Numbered from the stretch's first letter, positions 1-6,744 are shown. The stretch: 16,037 bases of DNA from Lachnospiraceae bacterium UBA7027 (GCA_002494135.1 DLBG01000048.1:1-16037), one strand, 5' to 3'. Notes: a model not told the origin generated them from the sequence alone. Program-made: numbers and translations.

Positions 1-101
1 CAAAGGCTAAGGATCTTGCTGAGAGATTCATCAAGAACTTTGGTAAGTACACCACCAATGAGGCCGGTCAGGCTCTTGTAGCTGCAGGTCCTCAGCTGTA
101 A
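1..101 (+). CDS. pckA: Phosphoenolpyruvate carboxykinase (ATP), C-terminal end only
   Basis: Only the last 32 codons are inside the window; the reading frame begins at base 3 and the gene starts upstream. The tail reads ...FIKNFGKYTTNEAGQALVAAGPQL and ends at TAA, with a second in-frame TAA directly after it. The closing A-G-x-A-L-V-A-A-G-P-x-L is the characteristic C-terminus of ATP-dependent PEP carboxykinases, which interconvert oxaloacetate plus ATP with PEP, CO2 and ADP in the cytoplasm. The family call rests on this tail alone, so the catalytic core cannot be checked. A strong terminator follows 35 bases later, so it is not co-transcribed with the next gene. Confidence 0.85.
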   Translation, partial: KAKDLAERFIKNFGKYTTNEAGQALVAAGPQL

Positions 102-136
102 TAACCGGCGCAAAAGCGCACTGAAATGAATGTAAG

Positions 137-180
137 AACCCTTCGCACGGGGATATCCGGGCGGAGGGTTTTTTTCTTTT
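137..180 (+). terminator. Rho-independent terminator of pckA
   Basis: A 14-base arm (137-150) pairs with 157-170 with one A/G mismatch and one G-U pair around a 6-base loop, and runs straight into a T-rich tract (169-180). It ends pckA transcription and separates it from the acyltransferase operon. Confidence 0.9.
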
Positions 181-196
181 CTCGGGGGGATTTATT

Positions 197-205
197 TGGT
201 AAAAT
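197..205 (+). promoter_or_regulatory. Probable extended -10 promoter of the first MBOAT operon
   Basis: TGG-TAAAAT (197-205) fits the extended -10 form TGnTATAAT with one mismatch in the hexamer. The -35 position (177-182, TTTTCT) is poor, which is usual when an extended -10 is present. It lies between the pckA terminator and the acyltransferase start, giving a leader of about 25 bases. The ribosome site GAGAGGG (224-230) is 6 bases before the ATG. Confidence 0.45.
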
Positions 206-236
206 AGTTGAGGAATAAAAAGCGAGAGGGAACCGA

Positions 237-1673
237 ATGGATTACGTATCGATAAACTACTATCTGCTGGTGATCGCGGCAGTTGCAGTTTATTATATTC
301 TTCCGAAGAAAATCAGATGGACCGCGCTTCTGGCAGGAAGTGCTGCATTTTACTGGTTTGCGGTAAAGGACTTACGGCAAATCGGTCTTTTTGTATTTAC
401 AATTCTGGTTGGATACGTTGGCGGAAGAGTGCTTGAGAAAGCGCGTAAGAAGTATCTGTTATGGATTTTTATCATTCTCGGAACGGCGCCGCTTATCGCA
501 ATCCGAATCGGAGATTTATCGCTTCATTCTCTGCTGCATAGAGAGCGTTTTGCCTGGATTATTCCGCTTGGACTAGCATATTATTCCCTGCAACTGATTT
601 CCTATCTGACGGATGTGTGCAAAGGAGAGTGCGAAGCGCAGCACAATCCGTTAAAATTCACGCTCTTTATGTCTTTCTTTCCCCAGATTGTTCAGGGACC
701 GATTCCGAGATACAAATCGATTTCCACGCAGCTGTTTGAAGGCCACAAGTTTGACTATGATGCCATGGTTCTGGGTCTGGTTCGTCTGGGCTGGGGATTT
801 TTCCTTAAGTTTATGATAGCGGACAAAGCGGCGGTGGTTGTAAATACCGTTTTTGACAATTCGTCTGCTTATACGGGTGCTTATTTATGGGTTGCGGCCT
901 TTCTTTACAGCATCCAGATTTATGCCGATTTTGCCGGCTGCGTTGCCATGTGCAAAGGTGTCGCGGAACTGTTTGGAATTCAGCTTGCGGATAACTTCAG
1001 GCAGCCGTATTTCTCTGTGTCCATACGGGAATTCTGGAGAAGATGGCATATTTCCTTCAGCAGCTGGTTGAAGGATTACATCTACATTCCTCTCGGAGGA
1101 AGCAGAAAAGGTAAAATCAGAAGGTTTCTCAATGTCATCATAACATTCGCCGTCAGCGGACTCTGGCACGGCGGAAATTTGCATTTTATTGCGTGGGGAC
1201 TGATCCATGCGGGATACCAGATTGTGGGCGATTTCTTAAACCCTGTCTGGAAGAAAATTACCAAATCATCAGAGTCCGACGCTGCATCAACAGCCACGGT
1301 GATTCTTAACCGGTGTATTACCTTTGTGCTTGTCATGCTTTCCTGGGTAATGTTCCGCGCGGTAAGCCTTCGGGAAGGACTTCAGATGTACCTTTCCATG
1401 TTCACGCATTTTAACCCGTGGATTCTGGTGGATTCCTCCCTGCTTCGACTCGGTCTTTGCTGGCAGGAGTGGATAGTACTGACGGTTTCCATACTGGTTC
1501 TTCTGGGAGTCAGCATCATGAAGGAACAGGGGAAAGATGTCAGGGCGTTGCTTGCAGGGCAGAATCTTGTGGTTCGCTGGGCCGTGTATTTTATCTTCAT
1601 CTGGAGCATCTGGATATTCGGAACATACGGATTTGGATTTGATGCGAACGCGTTTATTTATGGGGGATTTTAA
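237..1673 (+). CDS. MBOAT-family O-acyltransferase (AlgI/DltB-like), copy 1
   Basis: A 478-residue polytopic membrane protein of the membrane-bound O-acyltransferase family. Such proteins pass an acyl group, usually acetyl, across the membrane to an extracytoplasmic acceptor such as an exopolysaccharide, teichoic acid or peptidoglycan. Visible hallmarks are W-R-R-W-H-I-S-F with His271, the D-Y-I-Y-I-P-L-G-G-S-R-K-G loop (residues 280-292), and S-G-L-W-H-G with His311, the expected catalytic histidine. Hydrophobic segments run from the N-terminus to the C-terminal F-I-Y-G-G-F. The length is typical of AlgI-like members. The ATG at 237 has a GAGAGGG site 6 bases upstream. The stop codon directly abuts the ATG of the next gene, an SGNH-fold partner, which is the usual pairing. 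The acceptor polymer cannot be told from sequence. Confidence 0.9.
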   Translation: MDYVSINYYLLVIAAVAVYYILPKKIRWTALLAGSAAFYWFAVKDLRQIGLFVFTILVGYVGGRVLEKARKKYLLWIFIILGTAPLIAIRIGDLSLHSLLHRERFAWIIPLGLAYYSLQLISYLTDVCKGECEAQHNPLKFTLFMSFFPQIVQGPIPRYKSISTQLFEGHKFDYDAMVLGLVRLGWGFFLKFMIADKAAVVVNTVFDNSSAYTGAYLWVAAFLYSIQIYADFAGCVAMCKGVAELFGIQLADNFRQPYFSVSIREFWRRWHISFSSWLKDYIYIPLGGSRKGKIRRFLNVIITFAVSGLWHGGNLHFIAWGLIHAGYQIVGDFLNPVWKKITKSSESDAASTATVILNRCITFVLVMLSWVMFRAVSLREGLQMYLSMFTHFNPWILVDSSLLRLGLCWQEWIVLTVSILVLLGVSIMKEQGKDVRALLAGQNLVVRWAVYFIFIWSIWIFGTYGFGFDANAFIYGGF

Positions 1674-3146
1674 ATGAAAAAAGGACTGAAAAACCTCATA
1701 AAATCGATACTGTTCGTGGGGCTGCTGGTGGGTTCCTTATATTTTATCAATAAGGTTCTGGAACCGAAGTTCCACTACGGAAACAGTAACTGGCCGTCCA
1801 CGTCCACCTATCGGCAATTCTATCAGCTTCCCGAGAATTCCGTGGATGTGCTTTTCTTAGGATCCAGTGTTGCCGTAAACGGCTTTATTCCGCAGGAACT
1901 TTACAATGCGTATGGAATCACTTCTTACAATCTCGGAAGTGAACAGCAAAGCCCGGTTCTTTCCTATTTCTGGCTGAAAGAAGCACTTCGTTTCCAAAGC
2001 CCCAAGGTTGTTATCTGGGAGAGTAACTTTGCCAGCAGAATTCATCCGGAGTATGAAATCAACACCTCCGAGCCGCTTACGAGAAAGTGTCTGGATCCGA
2101 TGCGTTATTCGTCGGTAAAGAAAGAAGCGGTCCGGACAATTTGCGGATTTGATTCTGCGCAGTCGGAGTTGAGTTATTATCTGACCAACATCCGTTTCCA
2201 CAATCGTTGGACGGAAATGACGGAGCAGGATTTTATGCAAAAGCAGGTGGACAGTGCGGAGCTGTTCGGATATTATCCGGTTCTGTATGATGCACCGAAT
2301 GAGTACAATCCTTTTGAACCCGGTGATTTGCAGGATACTTCCGGGGCGGATGAGAGAATGCTTGAATATGTCCGTAAAATGCAGGAACTCTGCAGGGAAA
2401 ACGGAATTCAATTTGTAATCGTATCCTTCCCGGGCACCTATATGAATGACGGAGTGAACAATGCTCTCGGTGCGATGGGGGAAGAGGAGAATACCGATTA
2501 TTACAATTTCTGCCTGAAAGAGAATTATGACCTTCTAAAAGCCGAGCTTCCCAAGGAGAACACAACCAATCATGCGAACATCTGGGGCGCGGTTAAATTT
2601 ACGGATTATATGGGTGAACTGCTGTCCGGCGAATACGGGGTTGCTCCGAGGAAAGAAGACTGTTTCGAAAAGGAAAAGCCTTATCTGGAGCGCACTCTGA
2701 AGGCATGTGAAATGGAAACTTCAACGGATGTGGCAACCTACATGCAGCTTTTGAAGGATTCGGATTATGCGGTTCTCGGTGCGGTGGAGGGTTACTCCGA
2801 CTGGCTGAATAATCCTTCTTCGATAGCCTTGTTGAAAGAATTCGGATTGGATGATTCTTTTGGTCACGCAGACGGAGATGGTTTCGTCACGGCCCTGCAA
2901 TACCAAAAAGAGTCGAAGGCCTTAAGCGGAAGGGACCCGCAGGCACTGAAGGGACGGATTGACAACACGGATGCCATTTATTCGGTGGAAAGTTATGGAA
3001 TTCCGGGCAGGAAAGAGTGTAAAATAGAAATCGACGGAGTGGACTTTGCGCTCCATCAAAACGGACTTAATGTTGTTGTTTATGATACGGTAAGGCACAG
3101 AGTTGTTGACAGTATTGTGATTACAGCGAATGGTTTAAGCAGATAG
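1674..3146 (+). CDS. SGNH-fold acyltransferase partner with C-terminal FAM3/ILEI-like domain
   Basis: A 490-residue protein with one N-terminal membrane anchor (about residues 11-27), so the rest probably lies outside the membrane. Residues 58-115 match the start of the SGNH-like proteins encoded beside MBOAT genes: V-L-F-L-G-S-S with nucleophile candidate Ser65, then Y-N-L-G (85-88) and P-K-V-V-I-W-E (110-116). A conserved H-x-R-W (176-179) and the H300-A-N-I-W-G-A-V-K-F-T block follow. Two usual SGNH residues are missing compared with the paralogue at 12070: Thr297 stands where Asp is expected three before the His, and Gln91 replaces a Gly. Residues about 351-486 form an extra domain resembling the FAM3/ILEI (PF15711) fold. 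The gene is translationally coupled to the preceding MBOAT gene (zero-base gap); a GGGGGAT stretch before the stop is its probable ribosome site. Likely role: assisting or performing polymer O-acylation. Family call fairly sure, activity uncertain. Confidence 0.75.
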   Translation: MKKGLKNLIKSILFVGLLVGSLYFINKVLEPKFHYGNSNWPSTSTYRQFYQLPENSVDVLFLGSSVAVNGFIPQELYNAYGITSYNLGSEQQSPVLSYFWLKEALRFQSPKVVIWESNFASRIHPEYEINTSEPLTRKCLDPMRYSSVKKEAVRTICGFDSAQSELSYYLTNIRFHNRWTEMTEQDFMQKQVDSAELFGYYPVLYDAPNEYNPFEPGDLQDTSGADERMLEYVRKMQELCRENGIQFVIVSFPGTYMNDGVNNALGAMGEEENTDYYNFCLKENYDLLKAELPKENTTNHANIWGAVKFTDYMGELLSGEYGVAPRKEDCFEKEKPYLERTLKACEMETSTDVATYMQLLKDSDYAVLGAVEGYSDWLNNPSSIALLKEFGLDDSFGHADGDGFVTALQYQKESKALSGRDPQALKGRIDNTDAIYSVESYGIPGRKECKIEIDGVDFALHQNGLNVVVYDTVRHRVVDSIVITANGLSR

Positions 3147-3165
3147 AACAGAAAGAGGTGCGAGT

Positions 3166-4113
3166 ATGTTGGATTTAGTAATTATCGGTTCCGGACCGGC
3201 AGGATTGTCTGCGGCGATTTATGCAAGCAGAGCGGGATTGGATGCAGTGGTATTGGAAAAAGCGGGTGTCAGCGGCGGACAGGTGCTGACAACCTATGAA
3301 GTGGATAATTATCCGGGACTTCCGGGCATTAACGGATTTGATCTCGGAATGAAATTTAAGGAGCACGCGGACAAGCTCGGCGCAAAGTTTGAGGATGCCT
3401 CCGTGCTGGCAATCCGACCGTTTGGTGCGGCAGATGGGGGCGCAGAAGGCGCGGCAGCAGATGGCGCAAACGGATACGTTGTTGTCTGCGACGGCAAAGA
3501 ATATGAGACCAAGGGCGTCATTATCGCAAGCGGTGCGCACCATGCGAACTTAAACGTGCCCGGTGAAGCGGAACTTCAGGGAATGGGCGTTTCCTACTGC
3601 GCAACCTGCGACGGAGCATTTTTCCGCGGCAGGGACGTGGCTGTGGCAGGCGGCGGCGACGTTGCGCTGGAGGATGCGATTTTCCTTGCCAGAATCTGTA
3701 ACAAGGTTTATCTGATTCACCGCCGTGATGAATTCAGAGCCAACAAAGCCCTTCAGGAGGCCATTAAACAGTACGAGAATATCGTGCCTGTTTTGAACTG
3801 TACGGTGGAAGAAATCAAAGGGACCGATTCGGTCAACGCGGTTTCCGTGAAGAATAAAATCACCGGAGAGGTGCAGAATCTCGCGGTTTCGGGTATTTTC
3901 ATCGCAGTCGGTATCAATCCGGATTCCGATGCATTCAAGGATCTGGTGGAAGTCAATGAAAAGGGTTACATCCTTGCCGGCGAAGACGGCAGAACAAGCG
4001 TGAAGAGAATTTATGCGGCAGGTGATGTCAGAAGCAAGGCACTTCGTCAGATTGTAACGGCGGTGGCTGACGGCGCGAATGCGGTAACGAGCTTCCAGGA
4101 AGATGTGATGTAA
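3166..4113 (+). CDS. trxB: Thioredoxin-disulfide reductase
   Basis: A 315-residue cytoplasmic flavoprotein that passes electrons from NADPH through FAD and a redox disulfide to thioredoxin. Seen in order: the FAD-binding G-S-G-P-A-G (residues 8-13), the active-site C145-A-T-C148-D, the second nucleotide-binding G-G-G-D with A-x-E-D (162-170), H-R-R-D-E-F-R-A (residues 185-192), the NADPH 2'-phosphate-binding signature, and the C-terminal A-G-D-V-R and R-Q-I-V-T-A-V-A-D-G-A motifs. The length is normal apart from an Ala/Gly/Asp-rich insert at about residues 87-103. A GAAAGAGG site (3151-3158) lies 7 bases before the ATG, 19 bases after the SGNH gene, so it is probably the last gene of that operon. 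No thioredoxin gene is adjacent. Confidence 0.93.
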   Translation: MLDLVIIGSGPAGLSAAIYASRAGLDAVVLEKAGVSGGQVLTTYEVDNYPGLPGINGFDLGMKFKEHADKLGAKFEDASVLAIRPFGAADGGAEGAAADGANGYVVVCDGKEYETKGVIIASGAHHANLNVPGEAELQGMGVSYCATCDGAFFRGRDVAVAGGGDVALEDAIFLARICNKVYLIHRRDEFRANKALQEAIKQYENIVPVLNCTVEEIKGTDSVNAVSVKNKITGEVQNLAVSGIFIAVGINPDSDAFKDLVEVNEKGYILAGEDGRTSVKRIYAAGDVRSKALRQIVTAVADGANAVTSFQEDVM

Positions 4114-4177
4114 TCAAACATCCGACAGCAGCTTCGCAGGAACAATTTATTAAAAATTTATGTCTTTTGTAAGACAC

Positions 4178-4220
4178 AGGTCCGGACAGGGCAGAATTCC
4201 CCGTCCGGACCTTTATTTTC
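4178..4220 (+). terminator. Rho-independent terminator after trxB
   Basis: AGGTCCGGAC (4178-4187) pairs perfectly with 4203-4212, with a further GGG/CCC inside after one mismatch, followed by TTATTTTC. It closes the MBOAT-SGNH-trxB operon. Confidence 0.88.
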
Positions 4221-4285
4221 GTCATTTTTCACAAAAGAAAAAAGCCTCGGTTTTGTTGACATAACAGGTCTTTTTGTGTTACTTT

Positions 4286-4312
4286 TGTAAAGTGTTGTAA
4301 TAAATTTGTAAT
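4286..4312 (+). promoter_or_regulatory. WalR (YycF)-type binding site upstream of the cell-wall hydrolase gene
   Basis: TGTAAT (4296-4301), five bases, then TGTAAT (4307-4312) fits the published WalR consensus TGTWAH-N5-TGTWAH exactly. A third half-site, TGTAAA (4286-4291), precedes it with a 4-base gap, so three half-sites lie roughly one helical turn apart. It sits about 60 bases before an NlpC/P60 hydrolase, the classical type of WalR target. The match and the target type are seen; actual binding is inferred. Confidence 0.6.
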
Positions 4313-4335
4313 AATTCGCTTTATATAGGTATAGA
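4306..4335 (+). promoter_or_regulatory. Possible promoter of the NlpC/P60 gene
   Basis: TTGTAA (4306-4311), an 18-base gap and TATAGA (4330-4335) make a weak sigma-A-like promoter overlapping the last WalR-like half-site. TATATA at 4322-4327 is another possible -10. The AT-rich stretch clearly suits a promoter, but the exact hexamers are uncertain. Confidence 0.35.
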
Positions 4336-4370
4336 GAAACCAAAACTTTTGTATTTTCGGGAAAAGATTC

Positions 4371-5672
4371 ATGATTCGTAAAAGAGTATTAACCTGCCTG
4401 GCTTTTCTGGCGGTAATCCTGACAATTATCATATTTACGATCCCTGCGAAGGCGGACGGTGCAGTTTTTGCCGCTGCCTACAACGAATCGGCGGCTGAGG
4501 CTTTAGAGAGCGGAGAAAAGACACTGACGGTTCCGGCAGCAGGCGTGGCAATGGCACTCGGTGAGGGCGCCGACTACGAATCCTTAAAGGAACAGGTACA
4601 GATTGCACTTGACGAAAAGGCCGGTCTGAAGGAAACCGATGTAAAATTCGAAAACCTCGTAGTAAAAGTAACACCGGAGGAAGAGGAAGAAATCATTGAA
4701 GAGGCAGCGGATGAAGTTGAACTTCCCGTTGAGGAAGAAGTACCCGATCCGGACTGCGTCTGTGATGTGGAATATACCTTTGTAAGAGAGTCAAACAGTA
4801 CAGCCTCCACCGCGCTCGGTAAAATGTTCCGCGGCGCCGTCGGCACCGTTCTTTCCGAAGAAGGAGACTGGTATCTGGTTCAATCCGGTTCCATTACCGG
4901 CTATGTACTGAAGAGGCACCTTCTTACCGGCGAGGAAGCCGCAGAAGGAATCGCAAATGCATATACCACCAAAGCAACCGTTTTGGAAGATAACGTGGCA
5001 CTCCGTCTCGGACCCGACAAAAATTCCGAGAGCATCGGAATTCTGCCGAAGGATGAGGAACTTGAAGTTATTGCGACTACCGATCAGTGGGCGGAAGTAC
5101 TGCTTCACGATACGCAGCTGACCGAGGATCTGACCGGCTTTGTATTCCTGCCCTGTGTTTCCCTGGAAACCACGTGCAAGACGGCTTTAACCGATGAGGA
5201 AATCTCCGAGCAGGAGAGAATCGATTTGCGCCGGGAAATGGAAGAACGAATCCGCTTAAGTGTGGTATATCAGGCCGCCAACGGAAAACCGTCTCACTTC
5301 GTTCCGATGACAGGGGGCAGCGCCAAAGGCCGTGAACTCTGCGAATTTGCAATGCAGTTTATCGGAAATCCTTACGTCAGCGGCGGAACCAGCTTAACGG
5401 AAGGTTGTGACTGCTCCGGCTTTGTAATGGCCGTATATGCACAGTACGGTTTTACACTGACGCATTCCACCGAGATTGATCAGCGGGAAGGCGTAGCCGT
5501 GGAATCTATCGAGACCGCGGAACCCGGCGATATCATCTGCTATCAGGGCCATGTGGGCATTTATATCGGAGACGGCATGATTGTACACGCAGCGGGCGAA
5601 GCCAAGGGAATCTGCTTATGCCAGGCCTGCTATACAGACATCATTACCATCCGCAGACTGCTTACCGAGTAG
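4371..5672 (+). CDS. Secreted SH3 / NlpC-P60 cell-wall endopeptidase
   Basis: A 433-residue secreted peptidoglycan hydrolase. A signal peptide occupies residues 1-28 (positive start, hydrophobic core, probable cut after A-K-A28). An acidic, Glu-rich stretch (about 103-125) precedes two bacterial SH3-like repeats (about 135-175 and 198-262), which usually bind the wall. A short linker leads to the NlpC/P60 domain (about 328-433) with E-G-C-D-C358-S-G-F holding the catalytic Cys, G-H394-V-G-I-Y-I-G-D-G the catalytic His, and His406 the third polar residue. Such enzymes normally cut the D-gamma-Glu to diamino-acid bond of stem peptides. The catalytic set looks complete. The only sensible start is the ATG at 4371; the ribosome site before it (GGGAAAAG) is weak. 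The gene stands alone between a WalR-like box and its own terminator. Confidence 0.88.
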   Translation: MIRKRVLTCLAFLAVILTIIIFTIPAKADGAVFAAAYNESAAEALESGEKTLTVPAAGVAMALGEGADYESLKEQVQIALDEKAGLKETDVKFENLVVKVTPEEEEEIIEEAADEVELPVEEEVPDPDCVCDVEYTFVRESNSTASTALGKMFRGAVGTVLSEEGDWYLVQSGSITGYVLKRHLLTGEEAAEGIANAYTTKATVLEDNVALRLGPDKNSESIGILPKDEELEVIATTDQWAEVLLHDTQLTEDLTGFVFLPCVSLETTCKTALTDEEISEQERIDLRREMEERIRLSVVYQAANGKPSHFVPMTGGSAKGRELCEFAMQFIGNPYVSGGTSLTEGCDCSGFVMAVYAQYGFTLTHSTEIDQREGVAVESIETAEPGDIICYQGHVGIYIGDGMIVHAAGEAKGICLCQACYTDIITIRRLLTE

Positions 5673-5765
5673 CCGGTTGCCGTTGACCCAAAAGTACGAA
5701 AAATGTTGACCGCTTCGCAAATCGAGAAAAGAGGAAAATAAAGGAAATACCGGGGAAACCCTTAG

Positions 5766-5790
5766 AAAAGCCGCTGTTTTAGCGGCTTTT
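5766..5790. terminator. Terminator after the NlpC/P60 gene
   Basis: AAAAGCCGCT (5766-5775), a 5-base loop and AGCGGCTTTT (5781-5790) form a perfect 10-base-pair stem whose outer pairs are A-T, so it can act in both directions. It lies 94 bases after the hydrolase stop codon. Confidence 0.85.
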
Positions 5791-5891
5791 GGTAATTTTG
5801 CACAAAAAGGGGTTTTGCAAGGGGAAAATACAAAAAAACGAAAAAAGATTTCCACACCCCAAAAGGGTACAAAACAGACTTATAAACGAAG

Positions 5892-5909
5892 TTATCCACA
5901 TTATCCACA
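5892..5909 (+). promoter_or_regulatory. Two abutting perfect DnaA boxes
   Basis: TTATCCACA occurs twice head to tail with no spacer (5892-5900 and 5901-5909). Each is identical to the strong DnaA-box consensus. No dnaA, dnaN, rpmH or rnpA is nearby, so this is not the usual oriC setting. It lies about 180 bases upstream of the hpf promoter. Binding by DnaA is inferred. Confidence 0.6.
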
Positions 5910-6016
5910 TTAAAATGAACCTCTCAGTCAAATTTTATGGTAACTTATAAGAACATTCGTTTTGTGAAGAACGTAGAAATCCACAGAAATAAGGATTTTT
6001 TCATTGACAGACCATA

Positions 6017-6025
6017 TGTGGAAAA
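6017..6025 (-). promoter_or_regulatory. Further DnaA-box-like 9-mer
   Basis: Read on the minus strand this is TTTTCCACA, which fits the relaxed consensus TTWTNCACA. Two plus-strand near-matches, ATTTCCACA (5848-5856, one mismatch) and AAATCCACA (5977-5985, two mismatches), lie in the same stretch. Alone it would mean little; beside the tandem boxes it suggests a cluster. Confidence 0.4.
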
Positions 6026-6080
6026 AGTCACCGTCTGAGGGGCCCCGGACAAAAATATAGTGGTAAATCCGTCATTGATA

Positions 6081-6089
6081 TGGTATACT
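6081..6089 (+). promoter_or_regulatory. Extended -10 promoter of hpf
   Basis: TGG-TATACT (6081-6089) is a good extended -10 element. The -35 position (6061-6066, TGGTAA) is weak. Transcription would start near 6095-6097, just at the foot of the leader hairpin, about 58 bases before the hpf start codon. Confidence 0.6.
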
Positions 6090-6094
6090 TTCCT

Positions 6095-6124
6095 TATCAG
6101 GTGACGGGGGTATTTCACCTGGTA
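6095..6124 (+). repeat. Inverted repeat (hairpin) at the 5' end of the hpf leader
   Basis: TATCAGGTGA (6095-6104) pairs with 6115-6124 over 10 bases, including one G-U, around a 10-base G-rich loop. No T-run follows, so it is not a terminator. Its position at the predicted mRNA start suggests a 5'-stabilising stem or an operator. Confidence 0.5.
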
Positions 6125-6153
6125 TACGACATTCCAACGAAAGGGTGAGTAGC

Positions 6154-6681
6154 ATGAAATTTATTATTTTGGGGAAGAACATTGAAGTCACACCGGGATT
6201 GAAATCCGCAGTGGAAGACAAGCTCGGCAAACTGGAAAAGTATTTCAACGAAGATACGGAGGTACATGTTACATTAAGCGTTGAAAAAGAGCGTCAGAAG
6301 ATCGAAGTGACTATTCCCGTTAAGGGCAATATCATTCGTTCCGAGCAGGTCAGCAACGATATGTATGTATCCATTGACCTGGTAGAAGAGATTATCGAAA
6401 GACAGTTAAAGAAATATAAGAGGAAATTAACCGATCACAAGCAGAACATTTCCTACTTCAAGCAGGACTATATTGAGAAGGACTTCATGGATGATGACGA
6501 GATTAAAATTATCCGTACCAAGAAGTTCGACATTAAGCCCATGTATCCCGAAGATGCCTGTGTGCAGATGGAACTTTTGGGACACAGCTTCTATGTATTC
6601 AATAACGCAGAGAACGATCGCATCTGTGTTGTTTACAAGAGAAAGGGTAATACCTACGGACTGATTGAGCCCGAAGTATAA
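6154..6681 (+). CDS. hpf: Ribosome hibernation promoting factor, long form
   Basis: A 175-residue cytoplasmic protein that binds 70S ribosomes and dimerises them into inactive 100S particles when growth slows. Residues 1 to about 98 are the S30AE/YfiA-like ribosome-binding domain (K-F-I-I-L-G-K-N-I-E-V-T at the start, I-D-L-V-E-E-I-I-E-R-Q-L-K-K-Y-K later). An acidic linker (about 105-116) follows, then the C-terminal dimerisation domain (about 118-175) with F-D-I-K-P-M, Q-M-E-L-L-G-H-x-F and Y-G-L-I-E-P. The ATG at 6154 is chosen because AAAGGG (6140-6145) is a ribosome site 8 bases before it; the GTG at 6145 overlaps that site. The gene is monocistronic, with its own promoter and a terminator. 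In many Bacillota it sits beside secA; here secA lies 9 kb away. Confidence 0.95.
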   Translation: MKFIILGKNIEVTPGLKSAVEDKLGKLEKYFNEDTEVHVTLSVEKERQKIEVTIPVKGNIIRSEQVSNDMYVSIDLVEEIIERQLKKYKRKLTDHKQNISYFKQDYIEKDFMDDDEIKIIRTKKFDIKPMYPEDACVQMELLGHSFYVFNNAENDRICVVYKRKGNTYGLIEPEV

Positions 6682-6708
6682 AAACGGTTGTGTAGAAGTG
6701 AAGGATAC

Positions 6709-6744
6709 AAAAAAGAACTCCGCAGATTTGCGGAGTTCTTTTTT
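6709..6744. terminator. Bidirectional terminator between hpf and the converging ydjH-like gene
   Basis: A perfect 16-base-pair stem (6709-6724 with 6729-6744), with a GATT loop, has six A-T pairs at its foot. It therefore gives a T-run on either strand and ends both hpf and the minus-strand operon. Confidence 0.92.

Larger units (their letters stand above)
5673..6153. other. 481-base intergenic region with terminator, DnaA boxes and hpf promoter
   Basis: No plausible coding sequence was seen here. It contains a terminator (5766-5790), an A-rich stretch (about 5824-5850), two abutting DnaA boxes with degenerate ones around them (5848-6025), and the hpf promoter with a leader hairpin (6081-6127). 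Each is listed separately. Bases 5673-5765 show nothing recognisable. Confidence 0.7.

Noticed and set aside
1857..2565. Long antisense open frames opposite the first SGNH gene.
   Set aside because: They lack ribosome sites and family features, and the plus-strand frame is clearly coding. The same holds for the antisense frames elsewhere.
4256..4284. TTGACA at 4256-4261 as the -35 of the hydrolase promoter.
   Set aside because: No acceptable -10 hexamer lies 16-18 bases downstream (TTACTT/TACTTT only), and it would place the WalR-like box inside the transcript.
5881..5895. TATAAACGAAGTTAT resembles one arm of a lox-type recombination site.
   Set aside because: Only one arm is present, no matching inverted arm with an 8-base spacer exists, and no recombinase gene is in the window.
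5848..6025. Chromosomal replication origin (oriC).
   Set aside because: The neighbours are not dnaA, dnaN, rpmH or rnpA, and only two perfect boxes are present. Reported only as a DnaA-box cluster.
6004..6032. TTGACA at 6004-6009 as the -35 of hpf.
   Set aside because: The base run at the correct -10 spacing (GTCACC) is unrelated to TATAAT; the extended -10 at 6081-6089 is far better.
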